Positions 1-10,247 of a stretch of DNA of 56,007 bases are shown here, in pieces. A program made the position numbers and the translations under genes. How positions within the stretch are numbered: the first letter of the stretch is position 1; every line of letters starts with the position of its first letter. The stretch spans positions 13,689 to 69,695 of the forward strand of contig NZ_JALCZA010000007.1 in NCBI RefSeq assembly GCF_022690765.1. The letters run 5' to 3'. The notes below the pieces were generated by a model. The model ran no database searches and was not told where the DNA came from. It saw only the letters and a program-made list of their open reading frames with translations. The DNA comes from Anaeromyxobacter oryzisoli (GTDB taxonomy: Bacteria; Myxococcota; Myxococcia; Myxococcales; Anaeromyxobacteraceae).

Positions 1-67
1 TGGTCCTGGCGTTGGGCCGTTGTCCGCGCTGGGGGACGCAACTGGGGGCGCGTCAGAGGCGATTTCC

Positions 68-131
68 GGGCTCGCTGCATACGGCCGCAGCGAGCCCTCT
101 ACTGGGGGGAGCGACCGCCGCTCCCCCCAGA
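68..131. repeat. Two adjacent perfect inverted repeats
   Basis: Two strong hairpins lie back to back. The first has a 9-bp stem, GCTCGCTGC pairing with GCAGCGAGC (about 71-96). The second has a 12-bp stem, CTGGGGGGAGCG pairing with CGCTCCCCCCAG (about 102-130), with a short loop. Neither is followed by a T-run on the + strand. They may terminate transcription from an unseen upstream gene or be a dispersed intergenic repeat. The first ~140 bases hold no other recognisable feature. Confidence 0.55.
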
Positions 132-174
132 CCCCCCACCGGAACGAGCGAAATCTGAGGATCAGACCTCAGGT

Positions 175-1356
175 ATCAGGCGTCGGGGATCGGGCCTGAC
201 GGCCGTCGCACTCGCGCTGGCGCTCGCTGCCGGACCGCTCGCCGCCGTCGCGGCGGAAGCGGGCGGCACCGCCGCTGCGACCGACACCGACCGCTGGATC
301 CCCGCCGACCCCGCCCACCGCTGGTCCTTCCCGCGCGATCACCACGCGCACCCGGGCTCGCGTAACGAGTGGTGGTACTTCACCGGCGTGGTCGCCGCCC
401 GCGACGACCCGGGGCGGCGCTTCGGCTACCAGCTCACGCTCTTCCGCGTCGGCCTCGTCCCCGACCCGCCCGCCCTCGACTCCGCGTGGGCGACCGGGCA
501 GGCGGTGATGGGCCACGCCGCGATCACCGATCTCGCGACCGGCGCCCACGTCTTCTCCGAGGTGATCTGGCGCGCCGCCGGACCGCTCGGCGGCTTCGGC
601 TCGGGCTCGGACGACGATCCGGTGGTCGCGTTCGCCCGGGCGCCGCCGGGGACGCCCGGGCGCTGGACCGTGGCGCTCGACGGGCACGGCGGGTTCGCGA
701 TCGCCATGCGCGACGACGCGCGCGGGATCGCCCTCGACCTCGCGCTCCGCCCGGAGAAGCCCATCGCCCTCCAGGGGCCGAACGGCTACTCCCGCAAGTC
801 GGCGCACCCCGGCTACGCGAGCCTCTACTGCTCGCTCACCCGCCTCGCGACCGAGGGGCGGGTGACCGCGGGCGGGCGCACCTCGCCGGTCGCCGGCACG
901 AGCTGGATGGACCAGGAGGTCGGGTCCTCGCAGCTCGCGCCGGAGCAGCGTGGCTGGGACTGGTGGAGCCTGCGCCTCGGCGACGGCCGGGACCTGATGC
1001 TCTACGTCCTCCGCCGCGCGGACGGCGGCGCCGACTGGCGGAACGGGACGCTGGTCGGCCCCGACGGCGCCGTCACGGTGCTCGAGGCGGGCGCGTGGTC
1101 CGCCGAGGCCACCGGCCGCTGGCGCAGCCCGGAGACGGGCGCCGACTATCCCTCCGGCTGGCGGGTGCGCGTCCCCGGCGCCGGGATCGACGTGACGGTG
1201 ACGCCGATGGTGAAGGCGGCGGAGAACGTGTCGCGCCTGGTCGCGGGGCTCTCCTACTGGGAGGGGCCGGTGGCCGTCACCGCCGGCGGGCGTGCCGCGG
1301 GGGAGGGCTACGTGGAGCTGACCGGCTACGGCCCCGCGGGGCGCCTCCCGCTTTGA
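175..1356 (+). CDS. AttH/CrtC-like secreted lipocalin-domain protein, start codon abnormal
   Basis: Resembles the AttH/hydroxyneurosporene-synthase-like (CrtC N-terminal) family of predicted secreted hydrolases, usually encoded next to ABC exporter genes. The family hallmark is visible: an FPRDH..HPGSRNEWWYFTG stretch near the N-terminus, then GYQLTLFR, and a SWMDQEVGSSQL segment in the middle. A signal peptide (RRR, then an Ala/Leu-rich core ending AAVAAEA) precedes it. The problem is the start: the frame is open to the window edge, but no ATG, GTG or TTG lies before the conserved motif. The GTG at 388 is inside the family domain, so it cannot be the start. ATC at 175 gives a perfect n-region (RRRGSG) and CTG at 196 is an alternative. 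Either a rare start codon is used or a base is wrong here. Its ABC partner, if any, would lie left of the window. Confidence 0.75.
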   Translation: MRRRGSGLTAVALALALAAGPLAAVAAEAGGTAAATDTDRWIPADPAHRWSFPRDHHAHPGSRNEWWYFTGVVAARDDPGRRFGYQLTLFRVGLVPDPPALDSAWATGQAVMGHAAITDLATGAHVFSEVIWRAAGPLGGFGSGSDDDPVVAFARAPPGTPGRWTVALDGHGGFAIAMRDDARGIALDLALRPEKPIALQGPNGYSRKSAHPGYASLYCSLTRLATEGRVTAGGRTSPVAGTSWMDQEVGSSQLAPEQRGWDWWSLRLGDGRDLMLYVLRRADGGADWRNGTLVGPDGAVTVLEAGAWSAEATGRWRSPETGADYPSGWRVRVPGAGIDVTVTPMVKAAENVSRLVAGLSYWEGPVAVTAGGRAAGEGYVELTGYGPAGRLPL

Positions 1357-1410
1357 TGGCGTCGCCATGACGCCGAGCGCGGCGGACCCATCCGGGAGGG
1401 GGATCGGGCA

Positions 1411-1431
1411 GGGGAGGGCGCCATCCTCCCC
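1411..1431 (+). promoter_or_regulatory. Hairpin overlapping the aceK ribosome-binding site
   Basis: GGGGAGG (1411-1417) pairs perfectly with CCTCCCC (1425-1431) across a 7-base loop, ending 2 bases before the aceK ATG at 1434. The left arm is the only good Shine-Dalgarno sequence, so the stem would hide it. This could modulate translation; it is an inference from sequence alone. Confidence 0.4.
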
Positions 1432-1433
1432 CC

Positions 1434-3173
1434 ATGCTGGGCGAGCGGGCCGCCCTCGCCCGGGCGGCGGCCGAGGGGATCCGGAGCGGGTTCGAGACCT
1501 ACCAGCGCGAGCGGGCGCGCATCACGGCGCGGGCGCGCGCGCGGTTCGAGGCGCGGGACTGGGCCGGCGCGCAGCGCGACGCGCGCGAGCGGCTGGAGCT
1601 GCGCGACCCCATCGTCCACGCGTGCGTGGGGTTCGTGCGCGCGGAGCTGGGCGGCGCGGCGAAGGAGCGGGCCGTCTGGCGCCGCATGAAGGAGGAGTAC
1701 CGGACCCTCGTCGAGGCCCGGCCCGACCTGGAGATCGCCGGCTCCTTCTTCAACTCGGTGGGGCGCCGCGTGCTCACCACCGTCGGGGTCGATCCCGCCG
1801 TCGAGTTCCTCGCCGCGGACGCGCCCCCGCCGCGCGAGCTGATCCCGCAGCACCGGACCTTCCCCCGCGCGGTCACGACGGAGGCCCTCCTCCGGAACGT
1901 CCTCGCGGCGTACGCGTTCTCGGTGCCGTTCGAGGACCTCGCCCGCGACGCGCGCCTCGCCGCGCTCGAGCTGGACGCGCACCTGCGCGAGCTCGACGAC
2001 CGCCAGCCCGTGGACGCGGTGGAGCTGGCGCGGCCGGTGTTCTACCGCGGGAAGGGCGCCTACGTGGTCGGCCGGCTCCGGCGCGGCCGGTACCAGACGC
2101 CCCTCGTCCTCGCGCTGGTGAACGGCGCGGAGGGCGTCACGCTCGACGCGATCCTGCTCACCGAGGAGGACGTCTCGATCGTGTTCAGCTTCACCCGGTC
2201 CTACTTCCACGTGGAGGTCGAGCGGCCGCGCGCGATGGTGGCGTTCCTCGCGTCGATCCTCCCGCTCAAGCGGCGCTCCGAGCTGTACACCGCCCTCGGG
2301 TTCAACCGGCACGGCAAGGCCGAGCTGTACCAGGAGGTGGTCCGGCACCTCGAGACGACGCGGGAGCGGTTCGTCGCGGCCCGCGGCGATCGCGGGCTCG
2401 TGATGACGGTCTTCACGCTCCCCGGCCTCGACGTGGTGTTCAAGGTCATCAAGGACCGCTTCCCGCCGCCCAAGGAGACGACCCGGCGGGAGGTGATGGA
2501 TCGGTATCGCCACGTGTTCCGGCACGACCGCGCCGGCCGCCTCGTGGACGCGCAGTGGTACGCGGACCTCGCGTTCCCGGCCAGGCGCTTCTCGGACGAG
2601 CTGCTCGCGGAGCTCTCGAGGGACTGCGCCGAGACCGTCCGGGTGGTGAACGGCGCGGTGGCGATCCGGCACCTCTACGCGGAGCGGCGCGTCACCCCGC
2701 TCAACCTGTTCATCCGGGAGGCCGACGAGTGGACCGCGCGCCGGGCCGTGCTGGACTTCGGCCAGGCGCTGCGGGACCTCGCCGCGACCGACACGTTCCC
2801 GGGCGATCTGCTCCTCAAGAACTTCGGCGTGACCCGCCACGGCCGCGTCATCTTCTACGACTACGACGAGCTCACCCGCGTGACGGCGTGCCGCTTCCGC
2901 GACCTGCCCGGCCGCGGCGGGCCGGGCGGCGACGACGACGGCTACGACGGCGGCGAGCCGACGTTCTACGTGGGCCCGGAGGACGTCTTCCCGGAGGAGT
3001 TCCTCCCGTTCCTGGGGGTGTCCGGGCGGCTGCGCGAGGTGTTCCTCCAGGCGCACGGCGACCTGCTCACCGGGCGGTGGTGGCGCGAGATCCAGGAGCG
3101 GATCCGCGCGGGCGAGATCGTGGACATCTTCCCGTACCGCGAGGAGCAGCGGCTGCGTCACGCCCGCGGCTAG
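1434..3173 (+). CDS. aceK: Isocitrate dehydrogenase kinase/phosphatase
   Basis: Bifunctional cytoplasmic enzyme that phosphorylates and dephosphorylates isocitrate dehydrogenase, setting the split between the TCA cycle and the glyoxylate shunt. The 579-residue length matches AceK of enteric bacteria (about 578). Alignment from memory is good throughout: an N-terminal ...FETYQRER..RFEARDW start, FNSVGRRV, YFHVEVERPRAMVAFL, GFNRHGKAELY, VFTLPGLDVVFKVIKDRF with the kinase ATP-site lysine, and the C-terminal NFGVTRHGRVIFYDYDE metal-binding segment. Unlike in enterics, no aceA or aceB is adjacent. The ATG at 1434 is preceded by a GGGGAGGG ribosome site buried in a hairpin. Identification is secure. 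Confidence 0.95.
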   Translation: MLGERAALARAAAEGIRSGFETYQRERARITARARARFEARDWAGAQRDARERLELRDPIVHACVGFVRAELGGAAKERAVWRRMKEEYRTLVEARPDLEIAGSFFNSVGRRVLTTVGVDPAVEFLAADAPPPRELIPQHRTFPRAVTTEALLRNVLAAYAFSVPFEDLARDARLAALELDAHLRELDDRQPVDAVELARPVFYRGKGAYVVGRLRRGRYQTPLVLALVNGAEGVTLDAILLTEEDVSIVFSFTRSYFHVEVERPRAMVAFLASILPLKRRSELYTALGFNRHGKAELYQEVVRHLETTRERFVAARGDRGLVMTVFTLPGLDVVFKVIKDRFPPPKETTRREVMDRYRHVFRHDRAGRLVDAQWYADLAFPARRFSDELLAELSRDCAETVRVVNGAVAIRHLYAERRVTPLNLFIREADEWTARRAVLDFGQALRDLAATDTFPGDLLLKNFGVTRHGRVIFYDYDELTRVTACRFRDLPGRGGPGGDDDGYDGGEPTFYVGPEDVFPEEFLPFLGVSGRLREVFLQAHGDLLTGRWWREIQERIRAGEIVDIFPYREEQRLRHARG

Positions 3174-3245
3174 CGCCGATCGGCCGTCTTCTCCCCGGCG
3201 TGAAGCAGGCTCGATCGGGCGGCCTGTTGGGTGCCGCCGGCCGAC

Positions 3246-3421
3246 CCGCCGCAAGGTTCACCCAGGGTTCGTCCGTGATCGCCGGGTGTTCGCGGTGTGG
3301 GTCCAGGACCCACCGCGAGCCCGCGGCGGACCGGATGAGTGCTCCTGTGGTGCCAGGTGTGACGGCGCCCTGGCAGGCCGCCTCCGGGGACCTCAAGGTT
3401 CGCGCCCGAGGGAGGTACGCC
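3246..3421 (+). promoter_or_regulatory. Structured 5' leader of the lytic transglycosylase gene
   Basis: The ~250 bases between aceK and the transglycosylase ORF contain nested complementarity. An inner hairpin has TCGCGGTG-T-GGGTCC (3290-3304) pairing with GGACCCACCGCGA (3306-3318). An outer helix has CCGCCGC (3246-3252) pairing with GCGGCGG (3323-3329). A further TGCCAG/CTGGCA pair sits closer to the start. I cannot match it to a known riboswitch consensus: the c-di-GMP class I and ydaO signature strings are absent. It could be a terminator for aceK, an orphan regulatory RNA or both. Confidence 0.35.
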
Positions 3422-4087
3422 ATGCGGGAGATCGAGCCGCGCCGGCCCGGCGCCCTGTTCGTCGTCGCCGCGGTGGCGCTCGCGACATCACCAACGGTGT
3501 ACGCAACCCAGGCGGCCCGGTCGGTGCCGGTGTCCCGAACGGCCGCCGCGCACCGCGCGCCGGCGGCCACGTCCGCCCGCCAGGTCCACGCGCACCTCGC
3601 GTCGCGCATGCCGCGGCTCGACGGCGGGGCGCGCGCACGGCTCGGCGAGGCGATCCTCGTCGAGGCCGCCCTCGCGCGGCTGGATCCGTTGCTCGTCCTC
3701 GCGCTCATCGAGGTGGAGTCCTCGTTCGATCCCGCCGCGCGCTCGGCGGCGGGCGCGGTGGGGCTGATGCAGCTCCAGGCGCCCACCATGCGGGCCGAGG
3801 CGCGGCGCTCCGGGCTCCCGTCGTCCGATCCCCGGGACCCGGTCGCGAACGTGCAGGCGGGGGTCCGGTACCTGCGCCGGCTCGTGGTCGCGTTCGGATC
3901 GCTGGACGTCGCGCTCGTCGCGTACAACGTCGGGCCGAACCGGATGATCTTCCTCCTGCGCCAGGGCGGGATCCCCGACGAGCTCCAATATTATCCGCGC
4001 CGGGTCCGCGTCGAGCTGGAGCGGATCCGCCGGGAGGCCACGGCGATCGCCACGGCGGCGCCGGCGGCGCGGGTGGCGACCGACTGA
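3422..4087 (+). CDS. Secreted SLT-type lytic transglycosylase
   Basis: Peptidoglycan-cleaving enzyme acting in the periplasm. The 221-residue product starts at an ATG preceded by a good GGAGG site (3411-3415), has an N-terminal hydrophobic signal region (residues ~10-27), a spacer, and a C-terminal lysozyme-like SLT domain. The SLT motifs are clear: ALIEVESSFDPAARS with the catalytic glutamate, GAVGLMQLQAPT, PVANVQAGVRYL and VALVAYNVGP. Short single-domain enzymes of this type resemble MltE/EtgA-like transglycosylases that act locally for envelope machines. Nothing adjacent identifies a partner. The long structured leader is its only unusual feature. Confidence 0.88.
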   Translation: MREIEPRRPGALFVVAAVALATSPTVYATQAARSVPVSRTAAAHRAPAATSARQVHAHLASRMPRLDGGARARLGEAILVEAALARLDPLLVLALIEVESSFDPAARSAAGAVGLMQLQAPTMRAEARRSGLPSSDPRDPVANVQAGVRYLRRLVVAFGSLDVALVAYNVGPNRMIFLLRQGGIPDELQYYPRRVRVELERIRREATAIATAAPAARVATD

Positions 4088-4180
4088 TGGCGCCTCTCGG
4101 TTCGGTCCAGCCCGTCGCGAGGCACACGATGACGTCGCCGAGGCGGGGCACACGACGACGGAGCAGCGCGCTTCGAAGCT

Positions 4181-4230
4181 CCGTTCGCCCTGAGCGTAGG
4201 CGCGCGCTGCGCGCCGGAGTCGAAGGGCGA
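4181..4230. repeat. REP-like palindromic element, copy A
   Basis: Contains TTCGCCCTGAGCGTAGG, a GGCGCGC/GCGCGCC inner stem, and GGAGTCGAAGGGCGA. The arms TCGCCCT and AGGGCGA are complementary. The same architecture recurs at 17909 and 18013. It lies in the 3' gap between two converging genes, typical of REP elements. Confidence 0.6.
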
Positions 4231-4326
4231 GCAGCGGACGGAGGAGTCTGCCCGGCGCAGGCAGGCAGCGGGGGCGCCACGAGCGCGGGCCCGCGAGCGC
4301 AGGTCGTCGCGCACGCGGGCCGCGCG

Positions 4327-5196
4327 TCACCCGCCCCGCGGTCGCGTCCGCGGTCGGAGGCGCGGGGGCGGGGACGTGCGCGGCGGTGGCCCGCGAGGGA
4401 TGGCCGCCACGACGTTCGGGATCGGCCACCCGTCCGACGCCGCCGCCGCCGGCGAGGACTCGAACGCCCCGACCCGCTCCACCTCGCGTCCGCCGCCGCG
4501 CACGTAGAGCTGCGCCTCCGGCCCGCCCTCGACGTACATCGCCTGGCGGAGATCGAGGGGCAGGGCGAGGAGCGCGTCCACGAGGTCGTGCACCGGCCAG
4601 GCGCTCCGGGCGTGGATGAAGAGCAGGCGGCCCTTGCCGTCGATGCCGATCGCCGCCGCCGACGTCCGGCGCGCCGACGGCGCCCAGACGTTCTTGCGCG
4701 CGCAGGAGACCATCCGGATCGACTGGATCAGCGTGCCGTAGCGCGGCGCGACCGTCCGGAGCTCCTCGCAGTCGAGATCGACGATCCGCGCCGGAGGGAG
4801 GGCGGCCTCGAGCGGATCGAGCGCGAGCACCGCGCGGTCCTTCGACACGCGCGGCTGGTTCACGTGGTCGCGCGTGCGCATGAGCGAGACGCTGGTCCGG
4901 TAGTCGGCCTGGTACATGGCGGCGTTGATCGCCGCCGCCGCGCCGTGGCGCGCCGCCCACTCGCGGGCGGTGCGGAGCGCGCCCTCGCCCGGCATCGACG
5001 CGCCGAGCAGCACGACCCGATATCGCCGCGGGTCGATCCGGACGACCGCGATCTTGCCGTCGCCGGGGGCGCCGGCGGGGCCGTCGAAGAGACCGAGGTC
5101 GAGGCCGGGCTCGAGCGCCTGCCAGGCGAGCGCGGGCGGAGAAGCGCCTCCGAGCAGGAGGGCGGCGCAGAGCGCGGCGGCGAGCATGTTCGCCAT
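4327..5196 (-). CDS. Phosphodiester glycosidase family (DUF2233/NAGPA-like) secreted protein
   Basis: Predicted exported enzyme of the phosphodiester glycosidase (DUF2233) family related to the uncovering enzyme NAGPA. Seen in sequence: a signal peptide at [17 protein letters not shown], then [53 protein letters not shown], and [10 protein letters not shown] followed by PIPNVVA near the C-terminus, which matches the family's terminal GG.s..y..g..r.vpn pattern. An in-frame ATG 57 bases upstream (5253) would add 19 residues before the signal peptide, so 5196 is preferred. It is divergent from the phosphoglucomutase gene, with about 55 bases between starts. Substrate unknown. Confidence 0.8.
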   Translation of the reverse strand: MANMLAAALCAALLLGGASPPALAWQALEPGLDLGLFDGPAGAPGDGKIAVVRIDPRRYRVVLLGASMPGEGALRTAREWAARHGAAAAINAAMYQADYRTSVSLMRTRDHVNQPRVSKDRAVLALDPLEAALPPARIVDLDCEELRTVAPRYGTLIQSIRMVSCARKNVWAPSARRTSAAAIGIDGKGRLLFIHARSAWPVHDLVDALLALPLDLRQAMYVEGGPEAQLYVRGGGREVERVGAFESSPAAAASDGWPIPNVVAAIPRGPPPRTSPPPRLRPRTRPRGG

Positions 5197-5251
5197 TCTC
5201 GGGCCCGTCCGTGACCGTGACAAGGGCCAGGGCGATGACAGGATGAGGGAC

Positions 5252-6898
<1,647 letters not shown>

Positions 6899-6909
6899 GC
6901 GAAGAGCGT

Positions 6910-7383
6910 TCAGCGGCGAGGCGGCGGAGGTGAGGCGAGGGGCGCCACGTCGAACCCGCCGCCCTCCCGCGCGCGCACCTCGAACGACTCGTCGAAGCCC
7001 TCCTCCGCTGCGGGGGGCTCGGCGCGCTTCGCCGTCGCGAGGATCGCCACCACCGGGACCTGCGCCTTGCCTTCGCGGCGGGCGTTGCGCGCGATGGACG
7101 CCGCGGGATCCGGCGGGAACCAGTAGAGCACCGGCCGCAGCCCGAGGGCACGGGCGAGGGCGACCAGCCCCGCGCGGTCGGCGCGGCGGACGCTCGTGTT
7201 GTCCACCACCACGCTCCGGCCCGCGGCGGCGGCCTGCTCCACGAGCTGGCGCTGGCGCCGGGCCGGGTCGCGCGCGCTCCGGAACAGGTCGCGCGAGACG
7301 TGGGCGTGCGTCGCGGCGAATCGCGCTCGGTAAAAGGTGGTCTTGCCCGCGCCCTGGAGCCCGGAGAGGACGACGAGGTCCAT
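6910..7383 (-). CDS. Small P-loop kinase-like ATP-binding protein
   Basis: A 157-residue protein of the AAA/predicted-kinase group that resembles the kinase domain of polynucleotide kinase-like proteins. The Walker A motif GLQGAGKTTF lies at residues ~8-17; SRDLFRS and VVVDNTS follow, and VLYWFPPD is a probable adenine/lid region. The C-terminus is Pro/Arg-rich and not conserved-looking. The start is fixed by the MDLVVLSG beta-strand leading directly into Walker A. It converges on pgm with an 11-base gap. The substrate cannot be told from sequence. Confidence 0.75.
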   Translation of the reverse strand: MDLVVLSGLQGAGKTTFYRARFAATHAHVSRDLFRSARDPARRQRQLVEQAAAAGRSVVVDNTSVRRADRAGLVALARALGLRPVLYWFPPDPAASIARNARREGKAQVPVVAILATAKRAEPPAAEEGFDESFEVRAREGGGFDVAPLASPPPPRR

Positions 7384-7461
7384 GGCGGGAATGTAATGTG
7401 GCGTGTCCCCCGGCCTGCCTTCCCGGTTGCGGCCTGGAACCGGCGGCGGGATCATCCCGCC

Positions 7462-8244
7462 ATGGCCGACGACTTCCTGCACCGCGACGTCCCCGCGCTC
7501 GGCAAGCGCGTCCATCGCCTCGGGCTCTCCGGCTCGTTCGGCCTCGACGAGGCCGCCGCCCGGGAGGCGCTGGAGACGGTCCAGTACGTGTTCTGGTCGC
7601 CGCGGATGAAGGGGCTCACCGCGCCGCTCCGCGACGCGCTCGCGCGCGATCGGGAGCGGTACGTGGTGTCCGCCGGCCCGCTGCTCGGGTTCCTGCGCGG
7701 GGGCGTCCGGCGGGCCGCCGAGGCGGCGCTCCGGACGCTGCGCGTCGATTACCTGGACGTCTTCCAGCTCTACTGGCTCGGGAAGATGTCGGCGCTGACG
7801 GGGGCGGTCCAGGAGGAGCTGCTCCGGCTGAAGGACGAGGGGAAGATCCGGGTGATCGGCACGTCCATCCACGACCGCCCGCGCGCAGGTCGGCTCGCCG
7901 AGGACTCGGTCTTCGAGCTGCTGATGATCCGCTACAACGCGGCCCACCCGGGCGCGGAGACGGACGTCTTCCCGCACCTCGCCCGGCGTCGCCCCGCGGT
8001 CGTCGCCTACACCGCGACGGCCTGGCGGAAGCTCCTCCGGGCGCCGAAGGGCTGGACCGGGCCGGTGCCGACCGCGGCCGACTGCTACCGGTTCTGCCTC
8101 ACGAGCCCGCAGGTGGACGTGGTGCTCACGGGGCCGCGGACCATCGCCGAGCTCCGCGCGAACCTGGCCGGCCTCGAGAAGGGACCGCTCTCCGCCGCCG
8201 AGCTGGACCTCATGCGGACGTTCGGGCGGGCGGTCCACGGCTGA
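7462..8244 (+). CDS. Aldo/keto reductase family protein
   Basis: A 260-residue TIM-barrel protein of the aldo/keto reductase superfamily. Supporting segments are KRVHRLGLSGSFGLD at the start, VDYLDVFQLYW (the usual strand near the active site), DEGKIRVIGTSIHD (family GKIRAIGVS), and VDVVLTGPRTIAELRANL (family NADPH-binding C-terminal region). The normal catalytic Asp/Tyr/Lys/His set is not clearly complete in the early part: where most members have an active-site D..Y..G, this has YVFWSPRMKG. It may therefore be a divergent or non-canonical member. It starts at ATG 7462, divergent from the kinase-like gene and 21 bases before the downstream epimerase. Confidence 0.75.
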   Translation: MADDFLHRDVPALGKRVHRLGLSGSFGLDEAAAREALETVQYVFWSPRMKGLTAPLRDALARDRERYVVSAGPLLGFLRGGVRRAAEAALRTLRVDYLDVFQLYWLGKMSALTGAVQEELLRLKDEGKIRVIGTSIHDRPRAGRLAEDSVFELLMIRYNAAHPGAETDVFPHLARRRPAVVAYTATAWRKLLRAPKGWTGPVPTAADCYRFCLTSPQVDVVLTGPRTIAELRANLAGLEKGPLSAAELDLMRTFGRAVHG

Positions 8245-8265
8245 TCCTCGAGCGAGGTGATTCCG

Positions 8266-9096
8266 ATGCGGGTGCTCGTGGCGGGGTGCGGATGGCTCGG
8301 GACGGCGATCGCCGGGCGGCTCGTCGCGCGGGGGGACGAGGTGACCGGGATCCGGCGGGACCCGGCGCGAGCCGAGGCGCTGCGGGCGCACGGCGTGGAG
8401 CCGCTCGCGGTGGACCTCGCCGCGCCGGGCGCCCTCGCCCGGCTGCCGTCCTTCGACGCGGCGATCGCCTGCCAGTCGGCGACCGCGGACACGCCGGAGG
8501 CGTACCGGGCGGCGTACGTCGAGGCGAACCGGACGCTGCTCGCGGCGGCGGCGCGGACCGGCGCCCGCCTCGTCTACACCGGCTCCACCGGCGTCTTCGG
8601 CCAGCGCGACGGCTCGGACGTGGACGAGGCCACCGCCCCCGCGCCGGCGAGCGGCACCGGAGCGGTCCTGGTCGAGGCGGAGGCGCTCGTCCGGGCCGCC
8701 GGAGGGACCGTGCTCCGGCTCTCGGGGCTCTACGGCCCCGGCCGCGCGGGGATCATCGACCGCGTACGCTCGGGCCGGCTCGCGCTCGGCCCGGGGGACG
8801 GCGCCTGGATGAACTTCTGCCACCGGGACGACGCCGCGGCGTTCGTGCTGGCCGCGCTCGAGCGCGGCGCCGCCGGGGCGGTCTACCACGGGAGCGACGC
8901 CTCCCCGGCGCGGAGGCGAGAGGTGGTCGAGTGGATCGCCGCGCGGCTCCGCATCCCGCCGCCGCACGGCGAGGCGCCCTCCGGGCCCGACCGTCGGATC
9001 CGCTCGGAGGTGACGCGGGCGGCCCTCGCGGTGTCGCTCGCGTACCCGTCCTTCCGGGAGGGGCTCGCGCCGCTATTCGCGCCTACGCCCGGCTGA
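8266..9096 (+). CDS. YeeZ-like NAD(P)-dependent epimerase/dehydratase
   Basis: Extended-SDR fold protein of about 276 residues. It has the N-terminal nucleotide-binding GCGWLGTAIAGRL (GxGxxG type) and IRRDPARAEAL typical of YeeZ-like proteins, STGVFGQRDGSDVDEATAP (VYG-type strand with conserved E), and LRLSGLYGPGR. The usual catalytic YxxxK is replaced by a region reading TGAVLVEAE, as in YeeZ-like members. The ATG at 8266 has a GAGGTGA site five bases upstream; GTG 8257 is inside that site. It follows the aldo/keto reductase closely, so they probably share a transcript. Substrate unknown. Confidence 0.78.
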   Translation: MRVLVAGCGWLGTAIAGRLVARGDEVTGIRRDPARAEALRAHGVEPLAVDLAAPGALARLPSFDAAIACQSATADTPEAYRAAYVEANRTLLAAAARTGARLVYTGSTGVFGQRDGSDVDEATAPAPASGTGAVLVEAEALVRAAGGTVLRLSGLYGPGRAGIIDRVRSGRLALGPGDGAWMNFCHRDDAAAFVLAALERGAAGAVYHGSDASPARRREVVEWIAARLRIPPPHGEAPSGPDRRIRSEVTRAALAVSLAYPSFREGLAPLFAPTPG

Positions 9097-9128
9097 CCGC
9101 GGCGCCGCCCGCTCGCGGACGAAGGCGC

Positions 9129-9584
9129 TCACGTCCGCTCCCGGAGGGCCGCCGCGACGGCGCGCGCCGCGCTCACGAGCTCGGCCTCGGGGAGCGCGTC
9201 GCCGGGACGGGCCTCGAAGCATCCCCGCCCGCGGAGCCGCGCCGGCGTGTCCGCGAAGCGTGGAACGAGGTGGAGGTGGAAGTGCTGGAGCACGTCGCCG
9301 ATCGCGAACGCGTACACGTGCTCGGCGCCGAGCACGGCGCGCTGCGCGGCCATCACCCGGGCGGCGAGCGGTCCGAGCGCCGCCAGGGGCGCCGCCTCCA
9401 GGTCGTACCAGGCGCGGGCGTGGCGCTCGCTCGCGAGCACGAGCCATCCGCGGAGCGGGGAGGGATCCGTGACCATGTGGAGCGCCAGGCCGCCCTCCCG
9501 GTAAAGGATGCCACCCGGCGCGGTCCGCTCGCCGCGGAGCAGCTCACATTCGGTGCAAGCGGTGCGAGGTCCGGCGCCGTTCAT
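9129..9584 (-). CDS. HIT (histidine triad) family protein
   Basis: A 151-residue cytoplasmic nucleotide hydrolase/transferase of the HIT superfamily. The catalytic triad motif is visible as QHFHLHLVPR (H-x-H-x-H) at residues ~102-111, preceded by a VYAFAIGDV strand. The N-terminal CTECELLRGE resembles the CxxC that often binds zinc in HIT proteins. HMVTDPSPLRGWLVLASERH is the standard strand pair. It converges with the upstream epimerase. The specific nucleotide substrate is unknown. Confidence 0.88.
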   Translation of the reverse strand: MNGAGPRTACTECELLRGERTAPGGILYREGGLALHMVTDPSPLRGWLVLASERHARAWYDLEAAPLAALGPLAARVMAAQRAVLGAEHVYAFAIGDVLQHFHLHLVPRFADTPARLRGRGCFEARPGDALPEAELVSAARAVAAALRERT

Positions 9585-9870
9585 CGTTCGATCCTCCCTG
9601 GTGGCGCTGCGCCCCCGCGCGCGGACGCCCCCATCCGCGCGGGCGGATGGCCGGTCGTTCGGGGTGCGCCGGGGCAGCGCGGCGGCAAGGGCCCGTCATA
9701 GCAGAGGTCGTCGCCACTTGCGCGCACGGACGACCCCGCATGGGGCTTCCCCAATACGCCACCGAGAACAATTTTCGGCTGCTCTCTTCGGAGGTTCGGG
9801 GCGACCGCCGCGGGAATGGACCGACGGCTCGCCTGTTCGGACCCGAGCAACGCCGTACCGGAGCCAAAAG

Positions 9871-10107
9871 GTGCACACCCAGCCCAATCCAACACCGCTC
9901 GCCTCGCTCATCCGCTCGGAGAGCATCGTCTCCGGGCACCGGAACCTGTACTGCCTCCATTACGACGCCTGCCTGGACGTCGCGGTCGAGCTCGACTGGG
10001 ACAGCTGGTCCTGCGAGAAATGCCCGCTGTTCCACGTCCAGGAAGAGCCTCGGTCGTTCGCCGGCAACTTCGCGAACGATCGCCGGAACGGCGGCCAGAC
10101 GCACTGA
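9871..10107 (+). CDS. Small Cys-rich protein, 78 residues
   Basis: Not assigned to a named family. Begins at GTG 9871 in an open frame. Its core, GHRNLYCLHYDACLD then WDSWSCEKCPLF, contains four cysteines in a C-x5-C-x13-C-x2-C arrangement that could bind zinc or an Fe-S cluster. The ending CPLF also occurs in the small protein at 18387. The N-terminus (MHTQPNPTPLASLIRSES) is probably disordered. The ~285 bases upstream, back to the HIT gene start, hold no recognisable gene or strong signal. No clear ribosome site is visible, so the start is uncertain. Confidence 0.6.
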   Translation: MHTQPNPTPLASLIRSESIVSGHRNLYCLHYDACLDVAVELDWDSWSCEKCPLFHVQEEPRSFAGNFANDRRNGGQTH

Positions 10108-10247
10108 CCGGCGGAGCGGCGAGGCTCCAGCTCCGGACCACCACCGCCCGCCCCCCGCACGCGCGCGCCGGGTCGCTCGCCCCGTCGGCGGAGCGCGACG
10201 TCGCTCCGCGAACGTGACCGGGGAAACGCAATCGAGCAATGCGGAAC

